NCBI RefSeq assembly: GCF_009861525.1
Contig: NZ_WVHL01000003.1
Location: 434,001-498,000 of the forward strand
Reading direction: 5' to 3'
DNA from: Pseudomonas sp. LD120
Lineage (GTDB): Bacteria; Pseudomonadota; Gammaproteobacteria; Pseudomonadales; Pseudomonadaceae
Length of the DNA: 64,000 bases
The notes beneath the pieces are model-generated. The model was not told where the DNA came from and did not search any database. It saw nothing but the letters and a program-made list of their open reading frames with translations. This document shows, in pieces, positions 37,248 to 46,426 of the stretch. Made by a program: the position numbers and the translations under genes. Within the stretch, counting starts at the first letter, position 1, and every line of letters starts with the position of its first letter.

Positions 37248-37850
37248 ATGACTTCGTTGAAAAAACTGATCCTGGCCTTTACCGTTCTCGGCGCCAGCGC
37301 CGCCGTCCAAGCCGCTGACAGCAATTTCGCCAGCCTGACCCTGGGGCAGACCAGCGACAAGGTTAAAAAATCCAGCCTGCTCAACAGCAACCTCGATCAT
37401 CCGAACGCGGATGGCGTGATTGGCAAAGACAACACCTATGGTGTGCGCTTTGGTCAGCAGAATGACCAAGGTCGTTACTACGCCACTTACGATTACGTTT
37501 CGGGTTCTCACAATGGCATTAAACTGCGTCAGCAGAATCTATTGGGCAGTTACGATATGTTCCTGCCGGTGACCAGCAGCACCAAGCTCTTTGGTGGTGC
37601 TAGCGCGGGGCTTACCAAGCTGACTCAAGAGTCGCCAGGGTTCAGCCGTGACAGCGATATCGGTTACGCGGTAGGGCTGCAGGCGGGTGTTCTGCAACAG
37701 GTTTCCCAAAGCACTTCGGTGGAGCTTGGCTACCGTTACCTGCGCAGTAATGCCGGGACCGAAATGAGCGAGCGTGGTGGCAGCAAACAGGGCTCGTTGA
37801 GCCTCACCAGCAGTGCTCAGACTTATCTGTCGGTCAACTACGCTTTCTGA
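37248..37850 (+). CDS. oprH: Outer membrane protein OprH
   Basis: A small eight-stranded beta-barrel that stabilises the outer membrane by contact with LPS when Mg2+ is low. 200 aa, the same length as P. aeruginosa OprH. The signal peptide LILAFTVLGASAAVQA is cut before ADSNFASL. Conserved strands include GRYYATYDYVS, KLRQQNLLGSYDMFLP, SDIGYAVGLQAGVLQ and the terminal YLSVNYAF. Start 37248 with AAAGGAAAC. First gene of the PhoP autoregulated operon. Confidence 0.95.
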   Translation: MTSLKKLILAFTVLGASAAVQAADSNFASLTLGQTSDKVKKSSLLNSNLDHPNADGVIGKDNTYGVRFGQQNDQGRYYATYDYVSGSHNGIKLRQQNLLGSYDMFLPVTSSTKLFGGASAGLTKLTQESPGFSRDSDIGYAVGLQAGVLQQVSQSTSVELGYRYLRSNAGTEMSERGGSKQGSLSLTSSAQTYLSVNYAF

Positions 37851-37969
37851 TAAGCAGCCTGCCTTGAACCGCGCCGGATCGTGCCTTGGGCACGGTCCGG
37901 CGTTGGCGTATCAATCATCAGGGCGCAGGGGCGCCCCTGGAGATGTCGAATTTTGCCTGGGAGAGCGTT

Positions 37970-38647
37970 ATGAAGTTGCTGGTCGTCGAAGATGAGGCGC
38001 TGTTGCGTCATCACTTGCAAACCCGCCTCACCGACAGCGGTCATGTGGTCGAATCGGTGGCGAACGCCGAGGAGGCGTTGTATCAGACCGAGCAGTTCAA
38101 TCACGATCTGGCGGTGATCGACCTGGGCTTGCCCGGTATGGGCGGACTGGATTTGATCCGCCAACTGCGCGCCCGAGGCAAGGCCTTTCCGATCCTCATT
38201 CTTACCGCCCGTGGCAACTGGCAGGACAAGGTCGAAGGCCTGGCCGCCGGCGCCGATGACTACGTGGTCAAGCCGTTTCAGTTTGAGGAGCTGGATGCGC
38301 GGCTCAATGCGCTGCTGCGGCGCTCCAGTGGATTTACCCACTCGACCATCACGGCCGGTCCGCTGCTGCTGGACCTGAACCGCAAGCAGGCGTCCCTGGA
38401 TGAGCAGCCCCTGGCCCTGACCGCTTATGAGTATCGGATCCTCGAGTACCTGATGCTTCATCACCAGCAAGTGGTGGCCAAGGACCGACTGATGGAGCAG
38501 TTGTACCCGGATGACGATGAGCGTGATCCGAATGTCATCGAGGTGTTGGTGGGCCGCCTGCGACGCAAGCTGGAAGGACCGTCGGGCTTCAAGCCGATCG
38601 AGACGGTGCGCGGCCTGGGCTATCTGTTCAACGAGCGTTGTCGATGA
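37970..38647 (+). CDS. phoP: Response regulator PhoP
   Basis: 225 aa, OmpR family. Receiver: LLVVEDEALLRHHL, phospho-acceptor Asp in LAVIDLGLPGMGG, LTARGNW, VKPFQFEEL. DNA-binding domain: LTAYEYRILEYLMLHHQQVVAKDRLMEQLY and RGLGYLFNERCR. Responds to low Mg2+ and cationic peptides through PhoQ and activates its own operon through the phased boxes before oprH. Start MKLLVVEDE at 37970; upstream in-frame codons are not conserved. It overlaps phoQ by ATGA. Confidence 0.95.
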   Translation: MKLLVVEDEALLRHHLQTRLTDSGHVVESVANAEEALYQTEQFNHDLAVIDLGLPGMGGLDLIRQLRARGKAFPILILTARGNWQDKVEGLAAGADDYVVKPFQFEELDARLNALLRRSSGFTHSTITAGPLLLDLNRKQASLDEQPLALTAYEYRILEYLMLHHQQVVAKDRLMEQLYPDDDERDPNVIEVLVGRLRRKLEGPSGFKPIETVRGLGYLFNERCR

Positions 38648-39990
38648 TTCGATCGCTGCGCCTGCGGCTGATGCTGGCGGCCACGACACTGGCGGTGCTG
38701 TTCATGCTGGGGTTGCTGCCGGCCATGCAAGGTGCGTTCAGCCTGGCGTTGCAGGACTCCATCGAGCAGCGCCTGGCGTCGGATGTCACCACCCTGATTT
38801 CGGCGGCGCGGATCGAGAACAACCGCCTGCAGATGCCGGCGCAATTACCGGACGAGCGTTTCAATCTGGCCGACAGCCGCCTGCTGGGCTACATCTATGA
38901 CCGTGAAGGGCATCTGGTCTGGCGCTCGCGGGCGACCCAGGAAGAGAACATCAACTACCGGCCGCGCTATGACGGGCGCGGCAATGAGTTCGCCAGGATC
39001 CGCGAAGCCAATGGCCAGGAGTTCTTCGTCTACGACGTTGAGATCAAGCTGCTGGGGGGCAAGAGTGCGGCCTTCAGTATTGTGGCGTTGCAGCCGGTGC
39101 GTGAGTACCAGCAGACGCTCGAAGGCGTGCGAGAGAACCTCTACCTGGGCTTTGGCGCGGCATTGCTGGTGCTCCTGGCGTTGCTCTGGATGGGATTGAC
39201 TTGGGGCTTGCAGGCGCTGCGCCGTTTGAGTCAGGAGCTGGACCAGATTGAGAGCGGTACTCGCCAGAGCTTGAGTGAGGAGCATCCTCGGGAGCTGTTG
39301 CGCCTGACCGGTTCGTTGAACCGCCTGCTGCAAAGCGAGCGTGAGCAGCGCAGCCGCTACCGGGACTCCCTGGATGATCTGGCCCACAGCCTGAAAACAC
39401 CGCTGACGGTGCTGCAGGGCGTCAGTGAGGACATGGCGCAGCGGCCTCAGGACCGTGAGCAGGCGTGGGTCCTGCAGGCTCAGATCGAGCGCATGAGCCA
39501 ACAGATCAGCTATCAGTTGCAGCGTGCCAGCCTGCGCAAGAGTGGTCTGGTGCGCCATCAGGTACGGCTGCGACCGGTGTTGCAAAGCCTGTGTGACACC
39601 TTGGACAAGGTCTATCGCGACAAGCAGGTGCGAGTGTCGTTCGAGTTGCCCGAACGCTGCTATTTGCCGATCGAGCACGGCGCGTTGCTGGAATTGCTCG
39701 GCAACCTGCTGGAGAACGCTTACCGGCTATGCCTGAGCTCAGTGCGCATCAGCGTGCGTGACTCCCTGGACGGTTGCGAGCTGTGTGTGGAAGACGACGG
39801 GCCGGGGGTGCCGCCGGATCAGCGGGCGCGGATTCTCCAGCGTGGCGAGCGTCTGGATCGCCAGCATCCGGGGCAGGGCATCGGTCTGGCGGTGGTCAAG
39901 GACATCATCGAAAGTTATGGCGCGAAACTCACCCTGGGGGACTCCGCCCTCGGCGGTGCGGCGTTCCGCATTCACTTTCCGCTCTTGTAG
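38644..39990 (+). CDS. phoQ: Sensor histidine kinase PhoQ
   Basis: 448 aa, the pseudomonad PhoQ length. Helix 1 (about 8-30), periplasmic sensor (about 35-165), helix 2 (about 165-188), HAMP, H box DDLAHSLKTPLTVLQ, N box LLGNLLENAYRLC, G boxes EDDGPGV and GQGIGLAVVKDIIESYG. Periplasmic acidic residues that bind divalent cations in other PhoQ proteins are only partly evident. The ATG at 38644 overlaps the phoP stop. Convergent with the AraC gene, nine bases apart. Confidence 0.95.
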   Translation: MIRSLRLRLMLAATTLAVLFMLGLLPAMQGAFSLALQDSIEQRLASDVTTLISAARIENNRLQMPAQLPDERFNLADSRLLGYIYDREGHLVWRSRATQEENINYRPRYDGRGNEFARIREANGQEFFVYDVEIKLLGGKSAAFSIVALQPVREYQQTLEGVRENLYLGFGAALLVLLALLWMGLTWGLQALRRLSQELDQIESGTRQSLSEEHPRELLRLTGSLNRLLQSEREQRSRYRDSLDDLAHSLKTPLTVLQGVSEDMAQRPQDREQAWVLQAQIERMSQQISYQLQRASLRKSGLVRHQVRLRPVLQSLCDTLDKVYRDKQVRVSFELPERCYLPIEHGALLELLGNLLENAYRLCLSSVRISVRDSLDGCELCVEDDGPGVPPDQRARILQRGERLDRQHPGQGIGLAVVKDIIESYGAKLTLGDSALGGAAFRIHFPLL

Positions 39991-39999
39991 CGGCTGGGC

Positions 40000-40998
40000 T
40001 CACTGCTCCCGGGCGCGGTAAGCGCCGGGAGTCAGGCCGGTCCACTTCTTGAACGCCCGATGAAAGGCCGAAGGTTCGGAAAAGCCCAGTTGTTCGGCGA
40101 TCTGTTGCAAGGACAGGTCGGCCCGCCCCAAGTGATAGATAGCGATATCGCGGCGCAACTCATCCTTTAACCCCTGAAAGCTGGAACCTTCCTCCCGCAG
40201 GTGGCGGCGCAGGGTCTGCGGGCTGACGTGCAGGTGCTGGGCAACGCTTTCCAGGTCGGGCCAGCGCTCGCGGTCGCGGCTGAGCAAGCGGCGTAACTGG
40301 CTGCTGAGGCTGTTGCCTTCGTCGGGGCGCGACAGCAGGTCGGCGGGGGAGCGTTCGAGGAAGTGCTTGAGGGTGCGTTCATCTTGCAGCAGTGGCATGT
40401 CCAGGTAGCGGCTGTGGAACAGCAGGCTGCTGCGTTGCTGCCTGAACCTTAGCGGGCAGGGAAAGAGCAGGTCGTATTCTGCGCCGTGTTCGGGTTTCGG
40501 GTAACTGAACCCTGCCTGCTCCAGGCGGATTCGCTGGCCAATCAGCCAACTGGCCAGGCGATGCCAGATCACCATCAGGCTTTCACTGAGGAAATGCTCG
40601 GGGTCCCATAGCGTCGCATCGTCCAGGCTCAGGCGAGCCATGTCCCCTTCGCGCGTCAGGTTCAGGCGCGGGGCTTGTGGGAACAAGCCATAAAACAGTA
40701 GCCCGCGATTGAGCGCTTTTTCCAGGGTGCGGCAGTGGATCAGCGCGTGACACATCATGGCGAAGGTTCCGCGCTTGCTGGGGCCTTCACCGAATCCGAG
40801 GTATTCGTCGTCCAGCTCCCGCCACAGTAGTTGCAGCAGGCGGGTGAATTGTTCGGGGGCGATGCGGGCTTTGGGCTGATCCAGCAGTTCCGGGCTGATT
40901 CCCAGTTGTTGCAGAAGGGGCGCGTAGTCGTAACCGCGGCGGCGTGCCCCGCCCAAGGCGGCGCGGGCAAAGTGGCTGGCGATGGTGCGTTCGCGCAT
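40000..40998 (-). CDS. AraC-family transcriptional regulator (OruR/ArgR-like layout)
   Basis: About 332 aa. The N-terminal 190 residues are an arabinose-binding-like ligand domain of the OruR type (AALGGARRRGYDYAPLLQQLGISPELLDQPKARI). The C-terminus has two helix-turn-helix units (LESVAQHLHVSPQTLRRHLREEGSSFQGLKDELRRDIA; LSLQQIAEQLGFSEPSAFHRAFKKWTG). I start at MRERTIASHF (40998); an ATG six codons earlier is possible and neither has a clear ribosome-binding site. It faces dctA across a region with an operator-like palindrome array. Ligand and targets unknown. Confidence 0.85.
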   Translation of the reverse strand: MRERTIASHFARAALGGARRRGYDYAPLLQQLGISPELLDQPKARIAPEQFTRLLQLLWRELDDEYLGFGEGPSKRGTFAMMCHALIHCRTLEKALNRGLLFYGLFPQAPRLNLTREGDMARLSLDDATLWDPEHFLSESLMVIWHRLASWLIGQRIRLEQAGFSYPKPEHGAEYDLLFPCPLRFRQQRSSLLFHSRYLDMPLLQDERTLKHFLERSPADLLSRPDEGNSLSSQLRRLLSRDRERWPDLESVAQHLHVSPQTLRRHLREEGSSFQGLKDELRRDIAIYHLGRADLSLQQIAEQLGFSEPSAFHRAFKKWTGLTPGAYRAREQ

Positions 40999-41021
40999 GA
41001 AGGCAGGTCCGTCCATTGAGG

Positions 41022-41110
41022 GGCGGATGTTAGCCAGCCACCCGAGAGTGGACAAGGCGGATATCCGCCAAATTGTAGGACGAGGTTCGTTGAATGGGCG
41101 GATATCCGCC
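41022..41110. promoter_or_regulatory. Palindrome array between the AraC gene and dctA
   Basis: Two perfect 14-bp copies of GGCGGATATCCGCC (41056-41069 and 41097-41110, centres 41 bases apart) and one degenerate copy GGCGGATGTTAGCC (41022-41035, centre 34 bases from the first). They lie directly upstream of the AraC gene and about 80 bases upstream of the dctA sigma-54 promoter. Candidate operators for the adjacent regulator. Confidence 0.7.
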
Positions 41111-41188
41111 AGCAGCGCCGGGAGCGCGCAATGCCAATCAGCCCCCCATTCCCTCGTGTTTAAAGGCCTGCAGGGCTTTTCGACAAGG

Positions 41189-41203
41189 TGGCACGGGCCT
41201 TGC
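41189..41203 (+). promoter_or_regulatory. Sigma-54 promoter of dctA
   Basis: TGGCAC-GGGCC-TTGC, a full match to the -24/-12 element, about 130 bases before the dctA ATG. RpoN with DctB/DctD control is known for dctA in pseudomonads and rhizobia. Confidence 0.88.
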
Positions 41204-41331
41204 GATAGAGCCAATAGATCTGCCAGCACGCAGCTCGACACAACAAATCCCTCCAGTGCAGGAGGGTTCGCACTTTAGGCACCGCATGCATCGACGGACG
41301 CTGTATGCCGGGGCTCTTGAGGAAACTTGCA

Positions 41332-42663
41332 ATGACGACTCGTCAGCCACTGTACAAATCCCTGTATTTCCAGGTGATCGTTGCCATCGCCATCGGCATC
41401 CTGCTCGGTCACTTCTACCCTCAGGCCGGCGTGGCCTTGAAGCCGCTGGGTGACGGCTTCATCAAACTGATCAAGATGGTCATTGCCCCGATCATTTTCT
41501 GCACCGTGGTCAGCGGTATTGCTGGCATGCAGAACATGAAGTCGGTGGGCAAGACCGGTGGCTACGCGCTGCTGTATTTTGAAGTGGTTTCCACCATTGC
41601 CCTGCTGATTGGTCTGGTGGTGGTCAACGTGTTGCAGCCGGGGGCCGGCATGCACATCGATGTTTCGACCCTGGATGCCTCGAAAGTCGCCGCCTACGTG
41701 ACCGCAGGCAAGGATCAGAGCATCGTTGGCTTCATCCTCAACGTCATCCCCTCGACCATTGTCGGTGCCTTCGCCAACGGCGATATCCTGCAGGTGCTGA
41801 TGTTCTCGGTGATCTTTGGTTTTGCCTTGCATCGCCTGGGTGACTACGGCCGGCCGGTGCTGGATTTCATTGACCGTTTTGCCCACGTGATGTTCAACAT
41901 CATCAACATGATCATGAAGCTGGCACCCCTGGGTGCGCTGGGCGCTATGGCCTTCACCATCGGTGCCTACGGCGTAGGCTCCCTGGTGCAACTGGGCCAG
42001 TTGATGATCTGCTTCTACATCACCTGCGTGCTGTTCGTGCTGTTGGTGCTGGGCTCTATCTGCCGCGCTCACGGCTTCAGCGTGATCAAGCTGATCCGCT
42101 ACATCCGTGAAGAGCTGCTGATCGTGCTGGGCACTTCGTCCTCGGAATCGGCCTTGCCACGCATGCTGATCAAGATGGAGCGCCTGGGGGCGAAGAAGTC
42201 GGTGGTCGGCCTGGTGATTCCAACCGGTTACTCCTTCAACCTCGACGGTACTTCGATCTACCTGACCATGGCCGCGGTGTTCATCGCCCAGGCCACTGAC
42301 ACCCACATGGACATCACTCACCAGATCACCTTGCTGCTGGTGCTGTTGCTGTCCTCCAAAGGCGCGGCTGGCGTGACTGGCAGTGGCTTCATCGTCCTGG
42401 CGGCAACCCTGTCGGCGGTGGGTCACCTGCCGGTGGCAGGCCTGGCGCTGATCCTCGGGATCGATCGCTTCATGTCCGAAGCCCGTGCCCTGACCAACCT
42501 GGTGGGCAACGCCGTGGCCACCGTGGTGGTCGCCAAGTGGGTCAAGGAACTGGATGAAGATCAACTGCAGGCCGAGTTGGCTTCGGGGGGGCGGTCGATT
42601 ATCGATACCCGCGAAACCGATGACCTGGGTGTGGCCGAAGGTCCGGCACCGAGTATCAAGTAA
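41332..42663 (+). CDS. dctA: C4-dicarboxylate transport protein DctA
   Basis: Sodium- or proton-coupled uptake of succinate, fumarate and malate across the inner membrane. 443 aa of the DAACS family. Signatures include [18 protein letters not shown], the serine-rich hairpin [33 protein letters not shown] and [20 protein letters not shown]. Start [14 protein letters not shown] at 41332 with TGAGGAAA upstream; in-frame codons before it are less likely. A terminator follows. Confidence 0.96.
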   Translation: MTTRQPLYKSLYFQVIVAIAIGILLGHFYPQAGVALKPLGDGFIKLIKMVIAPIIFCTVVSGIAGMQNMKSVGKTGGYALLYFEVVSTIALLIGLVVVNVLQPGAGMHIDVSTLDASKVAAYVTAGKDQSIVGFILNVIPSTIVGAFANGDILQVLMFSVIFGFALHRLGDYGRPVLDFIDRFAHVMFNIINMIMKLAPLGALGAMAFTIGAYGVGSLVQLGQLMICFYITCVLFVLLVLGSICRAHGFSVIKLIRYIREELLIVLGTSSSESALPRMLIKMERLGAKKSVVGLVIPTGYSFNLDGTSIYLTMAAVFIAQATDTHMDITHQITLLLVLLLSSKGAAGVTGSGFIVLAATLSAVGHLPVAGLALILGIDRFMSEARALTNLVGNAVATVVVAKWVKELDEDQLQAELASGGRSIIDTRETDDLGVAEGPAPSIK

Positions 42664-42679
42664 GTTGTGCTCACGATAA

Positions 42680-42703
42680 GAAACCCGCTTCGGCGGGTTT
42701 TTT
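42680..42703 (+). terminator. dctA terminator
   Basis: AAACCCGC-TTCG-GCGGGTTTTTT, 17 bases after the stop. Confidence 0.92.
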
Positions 42704-42811
42704 ATCGCCGGGCGTTTGAGCGCAACGGTCAGTCTGGCTGAGCGTTGTGGTAATTGTTGCGGCGCTCGCGGCTGCCTACTCTGGTTGCAGTCGATCAAGA
42801 GGAGAGGGCAC

Positions 42812-43993
42812 ATGCAAGGGCCGTTGGCGTCACTCAAGGTACTGGATTTTTCCACCCTGTTGCCGGGGCCCTTCGCCTCACTGTTGCTGGCAGATATGGG
42901 CGCCGAGGTGCTGCGTATCGAGTCGCCGACCCGCATGGACCTGCTGCGGCTGCTGCCGCCCCACGACCATGGGGTCTCCGCCAGTCACGCCTATCTCAAT
43001 CGCAACAAGCGCAGTCTGGCCCTGGACCTCAAGCGTCCCGAGGCGCTGGAGGTGGTGCGGCAATTGGTTCAGGACTACGACATCGTCCTCGAGCAGTTCC
43101 GCCCGGGGGTGATGGAGCGCCTGGGCTTGGGCTACGAGGCGCTGAAGGTGATCAATCCGCGGCTGATTTATGTCTCCATTACCGGTTATGGACAGACCGG
43201 GCCCTACAAGGACCGCGCCGGGCATGACATCAACTACCTGGCGCTGGCTGGGCTGGCCAGCCAGGCCGGGCGCCGGGACCAGGGGCCTGTGCCTCTGGGT
43301 ATCCAGGCCGCGGACATCGCTGGCGGCTCCTTGCATGGGGTGATCGGTCTGTTGGCGGCGGTCATCGCCCGTCAGCACAGCGGTCAGGGGCAGCATCTGG
43401 ATGTGAGCATGACCGACTGTGTGTTCAGCCTGAACGCCATGGCCGGCGCCGGTTACCTGGCCTGTGGGGTGGAGCCGCACATGGAGCAGCAAATGCTCAA
43501 TGGCGGCAGCTTTTATGACTACTACCGCAGCCGCGATGGGCGCTGGTTGTCCGTGGGGAGCCTGGAGCCGGTGTTCATGCAGCAACTGTGTCAGGCGTTG
43601 GGGCGGCCGGAGTTGGCGGCTCAGGGCTTGTCGCCTGTGCCCGAGCAGCAACAGGCCCTTAAGCTGGCCTTGCAGATCGAGTTCGAAAAGCGTGATTTCG
43701 CGCAGCTTTGCCAGTTGTTTGCCGGGCTCGATGCCTGTGTCGAACCGGTGCTAAGCCTGGCCGAGGCGGTGCAGCATCCGCAGTTGCAGGCGCGGCGGGT
43801 GGTCAGCCAGGTGCCGCGCGACGATGGCAGCCTCCAGCCACAGATGGCCTGCCCGTTGAAGTTCTCCGAAGGCTTGCCCGAACCGCGGCATATCGGCGCC
43901 AGGCTGGGGGCGCACTCCGAACAAGTGTTGACGGAGCTGGGCTACAGTGCCGAGCGTATCGAGTCGCTGCGACGTGACCGGGTAATCGCCTAG
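42812..43993 (+). CDS. CaiB/BaiF family acyl-CoA transferase
   Basis: 393 aa of the type III CoA-transferase family, which moves CoA between carboxylic acids as interlocked dimers. Family motifs: LKVLDFSTLLPGPFASLLLADMGAEVLRIE, LDLKRPEALEVVRQL, YVSITGYGQTGPYKDRAGHDINYLAL (containing the catalytic Asp) and DVSMTDCVFSLNAM. Start 42812 follows AGAGGAGAGG. The alpha-methylacyl-CoA racemase subgroup is possible, as the sequence alone does not settle the substrate. It follows dctA but is separated by that gene's terminator. Confidence 0.88.
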   Translation: MQGPLASLKVLDFSTLLPGPFASLLLADMGAEVLRIESPTRMDLLRLLPPHDHGVSASHAYLNRNKRSLALDLKRPEALEVVRQLVQDYDIVLEQFRPGVMERLGLGYEALKVINPRLIYVSITGYGQTGPYKDRAGHDINYLALAGLASQAGRRDQGPVPLGIQAADIAGGSLHGVIGLLAAVIARQHSGQGQHLDVSMTDCVFSLNAMAGAGYLACGVEPHMEQQMLNGGSFYDYYRSRDGRWLSVGSLEPVFMQQLCQALGRPELAAQGLSPVPEQQQALKLALQIEFEKRDFAQLCQLFAGLDACVEPVLSLAEAVQHPQLQARRVVSQVPRDDGSLQPQMACPLKFSEGLPEPRHIGARLGAHSEQVLTELGYSAERIESLRRDRVIA

Positions 43994-44012
43994 AGGGGGC
44001 GCTTGCGGGGTG

Positions 44013-44507
44013 TTATTCGACCCGGGTTTCTCCGCTGTAAACCAGCGTCTGCCGACAACGTCGACACAAATAGCGACGCCCTTGGGCCACCAGCTTGTGG
44101 CGCTGGGCAGAGAACGCAAAATCGCTGTCGACGCAGGGGCAGCGGTAGATGTAGCGGGTGGCGCTGCGACGTTTGATTGCATAGGTGTGACAGCGGTTGG
44201 GCGGCAGTTCGTAGACCCCACGCATGATCAACTGCCATTCCTCGCCATGGGGCTGAATGCGCTCGCCGAACAACTGATGGGCGATCAGGTGCGCGACTTC
44301 GTGAGCCACGGTCTGCTTGAGAAAGTCTTCGCTGTTTTCCCGGTACAACTGCGGATTGAAGCGCAGCAGGTTTTCATGCAAGTGCGCGACGCCGGCTTTC
44401 TGGCCACGCAACTTGAGGCTGACCACCGGGCGTTTGAAAGGGCGTTTGAAAAAGGATTCAGCGAGTAGGAAACAGTCTTCGACGCGGGTATTGAGTTGCT
44501 CGGGCAT
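44013..44507 (-). CDS. sprT: SprT family zinc metalloprotease-like protein
   Basis: 164 aa. Zinc motif HEVAHLIAHQLFGERIQPHGEEW (about residues 69-90) and a C-terminal zinc-ribbon (YRCPCVDSDFAFSAQRHKLVAQGRRYLCRRCRQTLVY). Related to the SprT-like protease domain of eukaryotic Spartan; the bacterial role is not settled. Convergent with the CoA-transferase gene. Confidence 0.9.
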   Translation of the reverse strand: MPEQLNTRVEDCFLLAESFFKRPFKRPVVSLKLRGQKAGVAHLHENLLRFNPQLYRENSEDFLKQTVAHEVAHLIAHQLFGERIQPHGEEWQLIMRGVYELPPNRCHTYAIKRRSATRYIYRCPCVDSDFAFSAQRHKLVAQGRRYLCRRCRQTLVYSGETRVE

Positions 44508-44657
44508 GCTTAACGGCTCTCCAGAGTGGCTGAGTATGCCGCAAAGACCGGCGAATCCGAATCGTTCAGGCGCGAAATGGTGGTTGGGTCACGGCCATTA
44601 AGAAGGCCGCCTTGCGGCGGCCAGTGTTGGCAGACAGAGGATTATTATAGGGCGGCG

Positions 44658-45260
44658 TCAGTTGGTATACACGGGGCCGACGCCCAGGCCCCAGACAATC
44701 ACGGTGAACGCCATGATCGCCACCAGTACCACCAGTCCCACGGCCAAGACTGAGCTGGAAAACAGGAACCCCTCGTCCGACGGGATGTTCATGAAGGTCG
44801 GCAGCCCGACGTAGAGCAGGTAAACCGTGTAGCAGATGGCCGCCGTGCCGACGATCATCCCCAGCCACATGTGTGGATACAGCGCCGCCAGGCCGCCGAC
44901 GAACAGCGGTGTCGCGGTGTAGGTGGCGAAGGCTACACAGCGCGCCAGGCTCGGACTGGCATCATAGGTGCGGGCCATCCAGTGAATGAAGGCCCCCATT
45001 ACCGCCACGCCGCCGAGCATGGCCAGGTACGACATGATGGTCATCCATAAAGCGCTTTCCATGGTCAGCATCACCGGCGCACGGTTGCCGATGACCCAGC
45101 CGACCTGGGTGGTGCCGATAAAGGCCGAGATGGCGGGGATGGCCGCCAGAATCAGCGTGTGGGTGAGGTACATGTGACTGATGCTTTCCTCGGCATCGCC
45201 ACGTATTTCTTGCCATTCCTGATCGGGGTGGGTGAAGAGTCCTACGACATGATGAATCAT
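44658..45260 (-). CDS. Yip1-domain inner membrane protein
   Basis: 200 aa with five hydrophobic helices. The N-terminus HHVVGLFTHPDQEWQEIRGD and helices with HTLILAAIPAISAFIGT and FATYTATPLFVGGLAALYP match the Yip1/DUF1282 family seen in proteobacteria. Function unknown. AGGAG lies about nine bases before the ATG. Divergent from ttcA. Confidence 0.85.
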   Translation of the reverse strand: MIHHVVGLFTHPDQEWQEIRGDAEESISHMYLTHTLILAAIPAISAFIGTTQVGWVIGNRAPVMLTMESALWMTIMSYLAMLGGVAVMGAFIHWMARTYDASPSLARCVAFATYTATPLFVGGLAALYPHMWLGMIVGTAAICYTVYLLYVGLPTFMNIPSDEGFLFSSSVLAVGLVVLVAIMAFTVIVWGLGVGPVYTN

Positions 45261-45552
45261 GGTCAGTCACTCCTGCGTTGTTGCCATCGCCCCCCAACGG
45301 AGCGCTTACAGCCAACTGGCAAAGTCAGTGTAGGTCCAGATATGAATGCGACCTTATGTCGCAGTATAGGGAGGAGTTCTCACTAGATGTGCGCACCTTT
45401 AGAGCAAATTGCGCTGTAAATCCCTGGATTAATCGCCAGCTTTTCTGTTGCCGAGTGGCCTGTAGCCATTGCTCGGCGGCGCTTTCGCAGGGCCACGGTT
45501 TTTGCGTAAAATGTTCGGCTTTTCGTCACACATTTCGCGGATTTCAAGCGCC

Positions 45553-46377
45553 ATGGGCACTCTTACGGTCAACCAGAACAAACTGCAGAAACGCCTTCGC
45601 CGGCTGGCGGGCGAAGCAGTCGCCGATTTCAACATGATCGAAGAGGGCGACAAGGTCATGGTCTGCCTGTCCGGCGGCAAGGACAGCTACACCATGCTCG
45701 ATGTGCTGCTGCACCTGCAGAAGGTGGCGCCGATCAAGTTCGAGATCGTCGCGGTGAACATGGACCAGAAGCAACCTGGTTTCCCCGAGCATGTACTGCC
45801 GGCCTACCTCAAGGAGTTGGGGATCGAGTACCACATCGTTGAGAAGGACACCTACTCGGTGGTCAAGGAACTGATCCCGGAAGGCAAGACCACTTGCTCG
45901 CTGTGCTCACGCCTGCGCCGCGGGACCTTGTACACCTTTGCCGACGAGATCGGCGCCACCAAGATGGCCCTCGGTCACCACCGCGACGACATCGTCGAGA
46001 CCTTCTTTCTCAACATGTTCTACAACGGCTCGCTCAAGGCCATGCCGCCCAAGCTGCTGGCCGACGACGGACGTAACGTAGTGATCCGGCCGCTGGCCTA
46101 TTGCAGCGAGAAGGACATCCAGGCGTATTCCGACTTCAAGCAATTCCCGATCATCCCGTGCAACCTCTGCGGCTCCCAGGAGAACCTGCAGCGTCAGGTG
46201 GTCAAGGAAATGCTTCAGGAGTGGGAGCGCAAGAGCCCGGGGCGTACCGAGAGCATTTTCCGGGGACTGCAAAATGTGGTGCCCTCGCAACTGGCGGATC
46301 GCAACCTGTTCGACTTCACCAGCCTGCGTATCGACGACAGCGCCACGCCGCGTTTCGTCAATCTGGTAAACCTCTGA
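45553..46377 (+). CDS. ttcA: tRNA 2-thiocytidine(32) synthetase TtcA
   Basis: Thiolates C32 in a subset of tRNAs (including Arg and Ser species like those in this window) using ATP and an iron-sulfur cluster. 274 aa: PP-loop [10 protein letters not shown] and paired cysteines CSLCSR and [13 protein letters not shown] that hold the cluster. Start [12 protein letters not shown] at 45553 is the family start; the ribosome-binding site is weak. Confidence 0.95.
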   Translation: MGTLTVNQNKLQKRLRRLAGEAVADFNMIEEGDKVMVCLSGGKDSYTMLDVLLHLQKVAPIKFEIVAVNMDQKQPGFPEHVLPAYLKELGIEYHIVEKDTYSVVKELIPEGKTTCSLCSRLRRGTLYTFADEIGATKMALGHHRDDIVETFFLNMFYNGSLKAMPPKLLADDGRNVVIRPLAYCSEKDIQAYSDFKQFPIIPCNLCGSQENLQRQVVKEMLQEWERKSPGRTESIFRGLQNVVPSQLADRNLFDFTSLRIDDSATPRFVNLVNL

Positions 46378-46426
46378 TCCACTGGCATTGAGCCTTGCCT
46401 GGGTTGGCGGTGACGCAGGCAAGACT

